Source of the DNA: Anthonomus grandis grandis
Taxonomy: Eukaryota; Arthropoda; Insecta; Coleoptera; Curculionidae
Length of the DNA stretch: 64,000 bases
Assembly (NCBI RefSeq): GCF_022605725.1
Contig: NC_065560.1
Span: 17,971,052-18,035,051 of the forward strand
Reading direction: 5' to 3'
The notes under the pieces are model-generated. The model saw nothing but the letters and a program-made list of their open reading frames with translations. It did no database searches and was not told the origin of the DNA. Numbering within the stretch: position 1 is the first letter of the stretch; every line of letters starts with the position of its first letter. Shown piece after piece: positions 38,077-51,204 of the stretch. The position numbers and the translations under genes are program-made.

Positions 38077-41000
38077 TTAACCCTGGTTATGTCCGAAACA
38101 TAAAAAGGATCACTTGGGTCATCTTGTATAACCTAAATAATAATTTTAAAATAAATTTGAATAATAGATAACCGTAATTGAGTGAGATATGACTATTTTT
38201 TTAAAACACAATACATAAAACTATTTTTAAAAATCATTTAGGGTTAATCAAATTAAATCTAAAAAGTAAATCAGAACAATCGTTAACGCTATTAGTTATT
38301 ATATTTTCTTAACTCTGGTTGTGTTCAAACCGTAAACAACATCATTTGGCTATTTTGTATATGCGAAATAGTAAATTTAAATTATATTCGAATAATAGAT
38401 AACAGTAATAGAGTGAGATATAATTATTTTTTTAAAAAACAATTCATAAGAAAAATTTTAAAAATAATTTACAGTACATCAAATGAACCTCAAAAATTAA
38501 ATTGGAATCAAATCGGACAATTATATAATGATTAATTGTTCTACTTTCTTAACCCTGGTTATGTCCGAAACATAAAAAGGATCACTTGGGTCATCTTGTA
38601 TAACCTAAATATTAATTTTAAAATAAATTTGAATAATAGGTAACCGTAATTGAGTCAGATATGACTATTTTTTTAAAACACAATACATAAAACTATTTTT
38701 AAAAATCATTTAGGGTTAATCAAATTATATCTAAAAATTAAATTAAAATTAAATCGGAACAATCGACAACACTATTAGTTATTATATTTTCTTAACTCTG
38801 GTTGTGTTCAAACCGTAAAAAACATCATTTGGCTATCTTGTATATGCAAAATAATAAATTTAAATTATATTCGAATAATAGATAACATTAATAGTGTGAA
38901 ATATGATTATGTTTTTTTAAAACAATACATCAGAAAAATTTTAAAAATAATTTACAGTACATCAAATGAACCTCAAAAATTAAATTGGAATCAAATCGGA
39001 CAATGCTATAATGATTAATTGTTCTATTTTCTTAACTTTGGTTATGTCCAAAACTAAAAAAGGAACAATTGGGTCATCTTGTATAACCTAAATATGAATT
39101 TTAAAATAAATTTGAATAATAGGTAACCGTAATTGAGTCAGATATGACTATTTTTTTAAAACACAATACATAAAACTATTTTTAAAAATCATTTAGGGTT
39201 ATTCAAATTATATCTAAAAATTAAATCGGAACAATCGTTAACGATATTAGTTATTACATTTTCTTAACTCTGGTTGTGTTCAAACCGTAAAAAACATCAT
39301 TTGGCTATCTCGTATAATGCGAAATAGTAAATTTAAATTATATTCGAATAATAGATAACCGTAATTGAGTGAAATATGACTATTTTTTTTTAAAACAATA
39401 CATAAGAAAAATTTCAAAAATAATTTACAGTACATTAAATGAACTTCAAAAATTAAATTGGAGTCAAATCGGACAATGCTATAATGATTAATTGTTCTAT
39501 TTTCTTAACTTTGGTTATGTCCAAAACTAAAAAAGGATCATTTGGGTCATCTTGTATAACCTAAATATGAATTTTAAAATAAATTTGAATAATAGGTAAC
39601 CGTAATTGAGTCAGATATGACTATTTTTTTAAAACACAATACATAAAACTATTTTTAAAAATCATTTAGGGTTAATCAAATTATATCTAAAAATTAAATT
39701 AAAATTAAATCGGAACAATCGCCAACACTATTAGTTATTATATTTTCTTAACTCTGGTTGTGTTCAAACCGTAAAAAAAATCATTTGGCTATCTTGTATA
39801 TGCAAAATAATAAATTTAAATTATATTCAAATAATAGATAACAGTAATAGAGTGAGATATAATTATTTTATTAAAAAACAATTCATAAGAAAAATTTTAA
39901 AAATAATTTACAGTACATTAAATGAACCTCAAAAATTAAATTGGAGTCAAATCGGACAATGCTATAATGATTAATTGTTCTATTTTCTTAACCCTTGTTA
40001 TGTCCAAAACTTAAAAAGGATCATTTTTGTCATCTTGTATAACTTAAATATTTATTTTAAAATAAATTTGAATAATAGATAACCGTAATTGAGTGAGATA
40101 TGACTATTTTTTTTTAACACAATACATCAAAATATTTTTAAAAATCATTTAGGGTTAATCAAATTATGTCTAAAAATTAAATCGGAACAATCGTTAATGA
40201 TATTAGTTATTACATTTTCTTAACTCTGATTGTGTTCAAACTGTAAAAAACATCATTTGGCTATCTCGTATATGCGAAATAGTAAAGTTAAATTATATTC
40301 GAATAATAGATAACAGTAATAGTGTGAAATATGATTATTTTTTTTGAAAACAATACATCAGAAAAATTTTAAAAATAATTTACAGTACATCAAATGAACT
40401 TCAAAATTTAAATTGGAATGAAATCGGACAATGCTATAATGATTAATTGTTCTATTTTCTTAAACCTGGTTATGTCCAAAACTTAAAAAGGATCATTTCG
40501 GTCATCTTGTATAACCTAAATATGAATTTTAAATTAAATTTGAATAATAGGTAACCGTAATTGAGTCAGATATGACTATTTTTTTAAAACACAATACATA
40601 AAACTATTTTTAAAAATCATTTAGGGTTAATCAAATTATATCTAAAAATTAAATTAAAATTAAATCGGAACAATCGCCAACACTATTAGTTATTATATTT
40701 TCTTAATTCTGGTTGTGTTCAAACCGTAAAAAACATCATTTTGCTATCTTGTATAATGCGAAATAGTAAATTTAAATTATATTCGAATAATAGATAACAG
40801 TAATAGAGTGAAATATGATTATTTTTTTTTAAAAACAATACACCAAAATTTCATTGTGTTCAAACCGTACCGTACATTGAATGAACTTCAAAAATTAAAT
40901 TAGTCAAATCGGACAATGCTATAATGATTAATTGTTCTATTTTCTTAACCCTTGTTATGTCCAAAACTTAAAAAGGATCATTTTTGTCATCTTGTATAAC

Positions 41001-42392
41001 CTAAATATTCATTTTAAAATAAATTTGAATAATAGGTAACCGTAATTGAGTCAGATATGACTATTTTTTTAAAACACAATACATAAAACTATTTTTAAAA
41101 ATCATTTAGGGTTAATCAAATTATATCTAAAAATTAAATTAAAATTAAATCGGAACAATCGCCAACACTATTAGTTATTATATTTTCTTAACTCTGGTTG
41201 TGTTCAAACCGTAAAAAACATCATTTGGCTATCTTGTATATGCAAAATAATAAATTTAAATTATATTCGAATAATGGATAACATTAATAGTGTGAAATAT
41301 GATTATGTTTTTTTAAAACAATACATCAGAAAAATTTTAAAAATAATTTACAGTACATCAAATGAACCTCAAAAATTAAATTGGAATCAAATCGCACAAT
41401 TCTATAATGATTAATTGTACTATTTTCTTAACCCTGGTTATGTCCGAAACTTAAAAAGGATCACTTGGGTCATCTTGTATAACCTAAATATTAATTTTAA
41501 AATAAATTTGAATAATAGATAACCGTAATTAAGTGAGATATGACTATTTTTTTTAAACACAATAAATAAAACTATTTTTAAAAATCATTTAGGGTTAATC
41601 AAATTATATCTAAAAATTAAATTAAAATTAAATCGGAACAATCGCCAACACTATTAGTTATTATATTTTCTTAACTCTGGTTGTGTTCAAACCGTAAAAA
41701 AAATCATTTGGCTATCTTGTATATGCAAAATAATAAATTTAAATTATATTCAAATAATAGATAACAGTAATAGAGTGAGATATAATTATTTTTTTAAAAA
41801 ACAATTCATAAGAAAAATTTTAAAAATAATTTACAGTACATTAAATGAACCTCAAAAATTAAATTGGAGTCAAATCGGACAATGCTATAATGATTAATTG
41901 TTCTATTTTCTTAACCCTTGTTATGTCCAAAACTTAAAAAGGATCATTTTTGTCATCTTGTATAACTTAAATATTTATTTTAAAATAAATTTGAATAATA
42001 GATAACCGTAATTGAGTAAGATATGACTATTTTTTTTTAACACAATACATCAAAATATTTTTAAAAATCATTTAGGGTTAATCAAATTATATCTAAAAAT
42101 TAAATTAAAATTAAATCGGAACAATCGCCAACACTATTAGTTATTATATTTTCTTAACTCTGGTTGTGTTCAAACCGTAAAAAAAATCATTTGGCTATCT
42201 TGTATATGCAAAATAATAAATTTAAATTATATTCGAATAATAGATAATAGTAATAGAGTGAGATATAATTATTTTTTTAAAAAACAATTCATAAGAAAAT
42301 TTAAAAAATAATTTACAGTACATCAAATGAACTTCAAAAATGAAATTGGAATCAAATCGGACAATTCTATAATGATTAATTGTTTTATTTTC
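38077..42392 (+). repeat. Middle HOR copy 5 (4,316 bp, 9 dimers)
   Basis: Same order as copy 1. It shares the A4, A5 and B7 variants of copy 3 and ends with the cassette-adjacent form of B11 (atttaaaaaataattt near 42,299). Unlike copy 3, its A7 is normal (cccttgttatg, no ggaacaattggg), so the conversion patch in copy 3 arose after the two separated, or was lost here. Confidence 0.9.
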
Positions 42393-44290
42393 TTAACCCT
42401 GGTTATGTCCGAAACTTAAAAAGGATCACTTGGGTCATCTTGTATAACCTAAATATTAATTTTAAAATAAATTTGAATAATAGATAACCGTAATTGAGTG
42501 AGATATGACTATTTTTTTAAAACACAATACATAAAACTATTTTTAAAAATCATTTAGGGTTAATCAAATTAAATCTAAAAAGTAAATCAGAACAATCGTT
42601 AACGCTATTAGTTATTATATTTTCTAAACTCTGGTTGTCTTCAAACCGTAAACAACATCATTTGGCTATTTTGTATATGCGAAATAGTAAATTTAAATTA
42701 TATTCGAATAATAGATAACAGTAATAGAGTGATATATGATTATTTTTTTTTAAAAACAATACACCAAAATTTCATTGTGTTCAAACCGTACCGTACATTA
42801 AATGAACTTCAAAAATTAAATTAGTCAAATCGGACAATGCTATAATGATTAATTGTTCTATTTTCTTAACCCTTGTTATGTCCAAAACTTAAAAAGGATC
42901 ATTTTTGTCATCTTGTATAACCTGAATATTCATTTTAAAATAAATTTGAATAATAGGTAACCGTAATTGAGTCAGATATGACTATTTTTTTAAAACACAA
43001 TACATAAAACTATTTTTAAAAATCATTTAGGGTTAATCAAATTATATCTAAAAATTAAATTAAAATTAAATCGGAACAATCGCCAACACTATTAGTTATT
43101 ATATTTTCTTAACTCTGGTTGTGTTCAAACCGTAAAAAACATCATTTTGCTATCTTGTATATGCGAAATAGTAAATTTAAATTATATTCGAATAATAGAT
43201 AATAGTAATAGAGTGAGATATAATTATTTTTTTAAAAAACAATTCATAAGAAAATTTTAAAAATAATTTACAGTACATCAAATGAACTTTAAAAATGAAA
43301 TTGGAATCAAATCGGACAATTCTATAATGACTAATTGTTCTATTTTCTTAACCCTGGTTATGTCCGAAACTTAAAAAGGATCACTTGGGTCATCTTGTAT
43401 AACCTAAATATTAATTTTAAAATAAATTTGAATAATAGATAACCGTAATTGAGTGAGATATGACTATTTTTTTAAAACACAATACATAAAACTATTTTTA
43501 AAAATCATTTAGGGTTAATCAAATTAAATCTAAAAAGTAAATCAGAACAATCGTTAACGCTATTAGTTATTATATTTTCTAAACTCTGGTTGTTTTCAAA
43601 CCGTAAACAACATCATTTGGCTATTTTGTATATGCGAAATAGTAAATTTAAATTATATTCGAATAATAAATAACAGTAATAGAGTGAGATATAATTATTT
43701 TTTTAAAAAACAATTCATAAGAAAAATTTTAAAAATAATTTACAGTACATCAAATGAACCTCAAAAATTAAATTGGAATCAAATCGGACAATTCTATAAT
43801 GATTAATTGTTCTATTTTCTTAACCCTGGTTATGTCCGAAACTTAAACAGGATCACTTGGGTCATCTTGTATAACCTAAATATTAATTTTAAAATAAATT
43901 TGAATAATAGATAACCGTAATTGACTGAGATATGACTATTTTTTTTAAACACAATACATCAAAATATTTTTAAAAATCATTTAGGGTTAATCAAATTATA
44001 TCTAAAAATTAAATCGGAACAATCGTTAACGCTATTAATTATTACATTTTCTTAATTCTGGTTGTGTTAAAACCGTAAAAAACATAATTTTGCTATCTTG
44101 TATATGCGAAATAGTAAATTTAAATTATATTCGAATAATAGATAATAGTAATAGAGTGAGATATAATTATTTTTTTAAAAAACAATTCATAAGAAAATTT
44201 TAAAAATAATTTACAGTACATCAAATGAACTTCAAAAATTAAATTGGGATCAAATCGGACAATTCTATAATGATTAATTGTTCTATTTTC
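42393..44290 (+). repeat. 1,898-bp tandem, copy 1 (four dimers)
   Basis: Monomers are 42393 (A, 232), 42625 (B with displaced box, 241), 42866 (A, 243), 43109 (B, 239), 43348 (A, 232), 43580 (B with ggttgttttc and aataataaataac, 240), 43820 (A with cttaaacagg and gactgag, 232) and 44052 (B with gtgttaaaaccg and acataatttt, 239). The first five monomers are linker cassette. The last three are new and relate to 16,532-17,002. Private marks are tgttttattttc at its start and ataatgactaattg near 43,326. Confidence 0.88.
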
Positions 44291-46188
44291 TTAACCCTGG
44301 TTATGTCCGAAACTTAAAAAGGATCACTTGGGTCATCTTGTATAACCTAAATATTAATTTTAAAATAAATTTGAATAATAGATAACCGTAATTGAGTGAG
44401 ATATGACTATTTTTTTAAAACACAATACATAAAACTATTTTTAAAAATCATTTAGGGTTAATCAAATTAAATCTAAAAAGTAAATCAGAACAATCGTTAA
44501 CGCTATTAGTTATTATATTTTCTAAACTCTGGTTGTCTTCAAACCGTAAACAACAACATTTGGCTATTTTGTATATGCGAAATAGTAAATTTAAATTATA
44601 TTCGAATAATAGATAACAGTAATAGAGTGAAATATGATTATTTTTTTTTAAAAACAATACACCAAAATTTCATTGTGTTCAAACCGTACCGTACATTAAA
44701 TGAACTTCAAAAATTAAATTAGTCAAATCGGACAATGCTATAATGATTAATTGTTCTATTTTCTTAACCCTTGTTATGTCCAAAACTTAAAAAGGATCAT
44801 TTTTGTCATCTTGTATAACCTGAATATTCATTTTAAAATAAATTTGAATAATAGGTAACCGTAATTGAGTCAGATATGACTATTTTTTTAAAACACAATA
44901 CATAAAACTATTTTTAAAAATCATTTAGGGTTAATCAAATTATATCTAAAAATTAAATTAAAATTAAATCGGAACAATCGCCAACACTATTAGTTATTAT
45001 ATTTTCTTAACTCTGGTTGTGTTCAAACCGTAAAAAACATCATTTTGCTATCTTGTATATGCGAAATAGTAAATTTAAATTATATTCGAATAATAGATAA
45101 TAGTAATAGAGTGAGATATAATTATTTTTTTAAAAAACAATTCATAAGAAAATTTTAAAAATAATTTACAGTACATCAAATGAACTTTAAAAATGAAATT
45201 GGAATCAAATCGGACAATTCTATAATGATTAATTGTTCTATTTTCTTAACCCTGGTTATGTCCGAAACTTAAAAAGGATCACTTGGGTCATCTTGTATAA
45301 CCTAAATATTAATTTTAAAATAAATTTGAATAATAGATAACCGTAATTGAGTGAGATATGACTATTTTTTTAAAACACAATACATAAAACTATTTTTAAA
45401 AATCATTTAGGGTTAATCAAATTAAATCTAAAAAGTAAATCAGAACAATCGTTAACGCTATTAGTTATTATATTTTCTAAACTCTGGTTGTTTTCAAACC
45501 GTAAACAACATCATTTGGCTATTTTGTATATGCGAAATAGTAAATTTAAATTATATTCGAATAATAAATAACAGTAATAGAGTGAGATATAATTATTTTT
45601 TTAAAAAACAATTCATAAGAAAAATTTTAAAAATAATTTACAGTACATCAAATGAACCTCAAAAATTAAAATGGAATCAAATCGGACAATTCTATAATGA
45701 TTAATTGTTCTATTTTCTTAACCCTGGTTATGTCCGAAACTTAAACAGGATCACTTGGGTCATCTTGTATAACCTAAATATTAATTTTAAAATAAATTTG
45801 AATAATAGATAACCGTAATTGACTGAGATATGACTATTTTTTTTAAACACAATACATCAAAATATTTTTAAAAATCATTTAGGGTTAATCAAATTATATC
45901 TAAAAATTAAATCGGAACAATCGTTAACGCTATTAATTATTACATTTTCTTAATTCTGGTTGTGTTAAAACCGTAAAAAACATAATTTTGCTATCTTGTA
46001 TATGCGAAATAGTAAATTTAAATTATATTCGAATAATAGATAATAGTAATAGAGTGAGATATAATTATTTTTTTAAAAAACAATTCATAAGAAAATTTTT
46101 AAAATAATTTACAGTACATCAAATGAACTTCAAAAATTAAATTGGGATCAAATCGGACAATTCTATAATGATTAATTGTTCTATTTTC
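44291..46188 (+). repeat. 1,898-bp tandem, copy 2 (four dimers)
   Basis: Repeats the preceding unit at exactly +1,898: displaced box 42,761 to 44,659, ggttgttttc 43,591 to 45,489, and acataatttt 44,081 to 45,979. Its second monomer has ggttgtcttc and aacaacaacatt. Private changes include aattaaaatgg near 45,665. The following unit begins at 46,189 with a similar A but then departs. Confidence 0.88.
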
Positions 46189-47134
46189 TTAACCCTGGTT
46201 ATGTCCGAAACTTAAAAAGGATCACTTGGGTCATCTTGTATAATCTAAATATTAATTTTAAAATAAATTTAAATAATAGATAACCGTAATTGAGTGAGAT
46301 ATGACTATTTTTTTAAAACACAATACATAAAACTATTTTTAAAAATCATTTAGGGTTAATCAAATTATATCTAAAAATTAAATTAAAATTAAATCGGAAC
46401 AATCGCCAACACTATTAGTTATTATATTTTCTTAATTCTGGTTGTGTTCAAACCGTAAAAAACATCATTTTGCTATCTTGTATAATGCGAAATAGTAAAT
46501 TTAAATTATATTCGAATAATAGATAACAGTAATAGAGTGAAATATGATTATTTTTTTTAAAAACAATACACCAAAATTTCATTGTGTTCAAACCGTACCG
46601 TACATTAAATGAACTTCAAAAATTAAATTAGTCAAATCGGACAATGCTATAATGATTAATTGTTCTATTTTCTTAACCGTCCAAAACTTAAAAAGGATCA
46701 TTTTTGTCATCTTGTATAACCTGAATATTCATTTTAAAATAAATTTGAATAATAGATAACCGTAATTGGGAGAGATATGACCATTTTTTTAAAACACAAT
46801 ACATAAAACTATTTTTAAAAATCATTTAGGGTTAATCAAATTATATCTAAAAATTAAATCGGAACAATCGTTAACGCTTTTAGTTATTACATTTTCTTAA
46901 ATCTGGTTGTGTTCAAACCGTAAAAAACATCATTTTGCTATCTCGTATATGCAAAATAGTAAATTTAAATTATATTCGAATAATAGATAACAGTAATAGT
47001 GTGAAATATGATTTTTTTTTTAAAACAATACATCAGAAAAATTTAAAAAATAATTTACAGTACATCAAATGAACTTCAAAATTTAAATTGGAATGAAATC
47101 GGACAATGCTATAATGATTAATTGTTCTATTTTC
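46189..47134 (+). repeat. Junction segment with diverged monomers
   Basis: Four monomers at 46189 (A long), 46432 (B with displaced box), 46673 (A, 224 bp) and 46897 (B). The A at 46673 has lost 8 bp in its opening box, reading ttaaccgtcc instead of the usual ttaacccttgttatgtcc. It also reads aattgggagagatatgacc, which I see nowhere else in the window. The segment links the 1,898-bp tandem to the 968-bp tandem. Confidence 0.8.
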
Positions 47135-48102
47135 TTAACTCTGGTTATGTCCAAAACTTAAAAAGGATCATTGCGGTCATCTTGTATAACCTAAATATGA
47201 ATTTTAAAATAAATTGGAACAATAGGTAACCGTAATTGAGTCAGATAAGACTATTTTTTTAAAACACAATACATAAAACTATTTTTAAAAATCATTTAGG
47301 ATTAATCAAATTATATCTAAAAATTAAATTAAAATTAAATCGAAACAATCGCCAACGCTATTAGTTATTATATTTTCTTAACTCTGGTTGTGTTCAAACC
47401 GTAAAAAACATCATTTGGCTATCTCGTATATGCGAAATAGTAAATTTAAGTTATATTCGAATAATAGATAAAAGCAATAGTGTGAAATATGATTATTTTT
47501 TTTTAAAAACAATACATCAGAAAAATTTTAAAAATAATTTACAGTACATCAAATGAACTTCAAAATTTAAATTGGAATGAAATCGGACAATGCTATAATG
47601 ATTAATTGTTCTATTTTCTTAACCCTGGTTATGTCCAAAACTTAAAAAGGATCATTTGGGTCATCTTGTATAACGTAAATAATAATTTTAAAATAAATGT
47701 GAATAATAGATACTCGTAATTAAGTGAGATATGACTAATTTTTTTAAAACACAATACATAAAACTATTTTTAAAAATCATTTAGGGTTAATCAAATTATA
47801 TATAAAAATTGAATTAAAATTAAATCTAAACAATCGCCAACGCTATTAGTTATAATATTTTCTTAACTCTGGTTGTGTTCAAACCGTAAACAACATCATT
47901 TGGCTATTTTGTATATGCGAAATAGTAAATTTAAATTATAATCGAATAATAGATAACAGTAATAGAGTGAGATATAATAATTTTTTTAAAAAACAATTCA
48001 TAAGAAAAATTTTAAAAATAATTTACAGTACATCAAATGAACTTCAAAAACTAAATTGGAATCAAATCGGACAATGCTATAATGATTAATTGTTCTATTT
48101 TC
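47135..48102 (+). repeat. 968-bp tandem, copy 1 (two dimers)
   Basis: Monomers are 47135 (A, 243), 47378 (B, 241), 47619 (A, 244) and 47863 (B, 240). Diagnostic variants are aattggaacaatagg with cagataagac, gataaaagcaatag, acgtaaataataattt with gatactcgtaatt, and aattataatcgaataatag. These variants are largely restricted to 47.1-50.8 kb. Confidence 0.87.
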
Positions 48103-49070
48103 TTAACCCTGGATATGTCCAAAACTTAAAAAGGATCATTTCGGTCATCTTGTATAACCTAAATATGAATTTTAAATTAAATTGGAACAATAGGTAACCG
48201 TAATTGAGTCAGATAAGACTATTTTTTTAAAACACAATACATAAAACTATTTTTAAAAATCATTTAGGATTAATCAAATTATATCTAAAAATTAAATTAA
48301 AATTAAATCGAAACAATCGCCAACGCTATTAGTTATTATATTTTCTTAACTCTGGTTGTGTTCAAACCGTAAAAAACATCATTTGGCTATCTCGTATATG
48401 CGAAATAGTAAATTTAAGTTATATTCGAATAATAGATAAAAGCAATAGTGTGAAATATGATTATTTTTTTTTAAAAACAATACATCAGAAAAATTTTAAA
48501 AATAATTTACAGTACATCAAATGAACTTCAAAATTTAAATTGGAATGAAATCGGACAATGCTATAATGATTAATTGTTCTATTTTCTTAACCCTGGTTAT
48601 GTCCAAAACTTAAAAAGGATCATTTGGGTCATCTTGTATAACGTAAATAATAATTTTAAAATAAATGTGAATAATAGATACTCGTAATTAAGTGAGATAT
48701 GACTAATTTTTTTAAAACACAATACATAAAACTATTTTTAAAAATCATTTAGGGTTAATCAAATTATATATAAAAATTGAATTAAAATTAAATCTAAACA
48801 ATCGCCAACGCTATTAGTTATAATATTTTCTTAACTCTGGTTGTGTTCAAACCGTAAACAACATCATTTGGCTATTTTGTATATGCGAAATAGTAAATTT
48901 AAATTATAATCGAATAATAGATAACAGTAATAGAGTGAGATATAATAATTTTTTTAAAAAACAATTCATAAGAAAAATTTTAAAAATAATTTACAGTACA
49001 TCAAATGAACTTCAAAAACTAAATTGGAATCAAATCGGACAATGCTATAATGATTAATTGTTCTATTTTC
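48103..49070 (+). repeat. 968-bp tandem, copy 2 (two dimers)
   Basis: Repeats the previous unit at +968. Apart from its first monomer, which starts ccctggatatgtcc and has catttcgg and aaattaaattgg, it looks nearly identical to copy 1. The ctggatatgtcc variant recurs at the start of the next segment (49,071), which places the exchange junction near the start of the A monomer. Confidence 0.87.
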
Positions 49071-51204
49071 TTAACCCTGGATATGTCCAAAACTTAAAAA
49101 GGATCATTTCGGTCATCTTGTATAACCTAAATATGAATTTTAAATTAAATTTGAATAATAGGTAACCGTAATTGAGTCAGATATGACTATTTTTTTAAAA
49201 CACAATACATAAAACTATTTTTAAAAATCATTTAGGGTTAATCAAATTATATCTAAAAATTAAATTAAAATTAAATCGGAACAATCGCCAACACTATTAG
49301 TTATTATATTTTCTTAACTCTGGTTGTGTTCAAACCGTAAAAAACATCATTTTGCTATCTTGTATAATGCGAAATAGTAAATTTAAATTATATTCGAATA
49401 ATAGATAACAGTAATAGAGTGAAATATGATTATTTTTTTTTAAAACAATACACCAAAATTTCATTGTGTTCAAACCGTACCGTACATTAAATGAACTTCA
49501 AAAATTAAATTAGTCAAATCGGACAATGCTATAATGATTAATTGTTCCATTTTCTTAACCCTTGTTATGTCCAAAACTTAAAAAGGATCATTTTTGTCAT
49601 CTTGTATAACCTAAATATGAATTTTAAAATAAATTTGAATAGGTAACCGTAATTGAGTGAGATATGACTATTTTTTTTTAACACAATACATCAAAATATT
49701 TTTAAAAAACATTTAGGGTTAATCAAATTAAATCTAAAAAGTAAATCAGAACAATCGTTAACGCTATTAGTTATTATATTTTCTTAACTCTGGTTATGTT
49801 CAAACCGTAAACAACATCATTTGGCTATTTTGTATATGCGAAATAGTAAATTTAAATTATAATCGAATAATAGATAACAGTAATAGAGTGAGATATAATT
49901 ATTTTTTTAAAAAACAATTCATAAGAAAAATTTTAAAAATAATTTACAGTACATCAAATGAACTTCAAAAACTAAATTGGAATCAAATCGGACAATGCTA
50001 TAATAATTAATTGTTCTATTTTCTTAACCCTGGTTATATCCAAAACTTAAAAAGGATCATTTGGGTCATCTTGTATAACCTAAATATGAATTTTAAAATA
50101 AATTTGAATAGGTAACCGTAATTGAGTCAGATATGACTATTTTTTTTAAACACAATACATTAAAATATTTTTAAAAATCTTTTAGGGTTAATCCAATTAT
50201 ATCTAAAAACTAAATCAAAACAATCGTTAACGCTATTAGTTATTACATTTTCTTAACTCTGGTTGTGTTCAAACCGTAAACAACATCATTTGGCTATTAT
50301 GTATATGCGAAATAGTAAATTTAAATTATAATCGAATAATAGATAACAGTAATAGAGTGAGATATAATTATTTTTTTAAAAAACAATTCATAAGAAAAAT
50401 TTTAAAAATAATTTACAGTACATCAAATGAACTTCAAAATTTAAATTGGAATGAAATCGGACAATGCTATAATGATTAATTGTTCTATTTTCTTAACCCT
50501 GGTTATGTCCAAAACTTAAAAAGGATCATTTGGGTCATCTTGTATAACGTAAATAATAATTTTAAAATAAATGTGAATAATAGATACTCGTAATTGAGTG
50601 AGATATGACTATTTTTTTAAAAACACAATACATAAAACTATTTTTAAAAATCATTTAGGGTTAATCAAATTATATATAAAAATTGAATTAAAATTAAATC
50701 GAAACAATCGCCAACGCTATTAGTTATTATATTTTCTTAACTCTGGTTGTGTTCAAACCGTAAAAAACAACATTTGGCTATCTCGTATATGCGAAATAGG
50801 AAATTTAAATTATATTCGAATAATAGATAACAGTAATAGAGTGAGATATGATTATTTTTTTTAAAAACAATACATCAGAAAAATTTCAAAAATAATTTAC
50901 AATACTTCAAATGAACTTCAAAAATTAAATTGGAATCAAATCGGACAATTCTATAATGATTAATTGTTCTATTTTCTTAACCCTGGTTATGTCCGAAACT
51001 TAAAAAGGATCACTTGGGTCATCTTGTATAACCTAAATATTAATTTTAAAATAAATTTGAATAATAGATAACCGTAATTGAGTCAGATATGACTATTTTT
51101 TTAAAACACAATACATAAAACTATTTTTAAAAATCATTTAGGGTTAATCAAATTAAATCTAAAAAGTAAATCAGATCAATCGTTAACTTAGTTATTATAT
51201 TTTC
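49071..51204 (+). repeat. Heterogeneous segment without a clear HOR
   Basis: Monomer starts are 49071 (A), 49314 (B with displaced box), 49555 (A, 229 bp), 49784 (B), 50024 (A), 50253 (B), 50493 (A), 50737 (B) and 50977 (A). It contains many variants seen rarely or nowhere else: aatttgaataggtaacc, tcttttagggttaatcc, gaaataggaaatt, aatacttcaaatg and ggttatatcc. A third gatactcgtaatt monomer occurs at 50,493, 1,906 bp after the one in the preceding tandem. From about 51,070, inside the last A, homology to about 3,500 begins. Confidence 0.82.

Larger units (their letters stand above)
32335..42392 (+). repeat. Super-HOR copy 2 (10,058 bp): cassette plus HOR copies 4-5
   Basis: It has the plan of super-HOR copy 1 with two HORs instead of three. 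Distances between successive displaced-box B monomers are 3,822, 4,315 and 1,921 here and 3,822, 4,789, 4,318 and 1,921 in super-HOR copy 1. A third cassette start follows directly at 42,393. Confidence 0.86.

Noticed and set aside
44448..44657. 69-codon open frame on the minus strand
   Set aside because: It runs antisense across an A/B boundary of the satellite. Equivalent positions in sister monomers are not kept open, so it is a chance frame.
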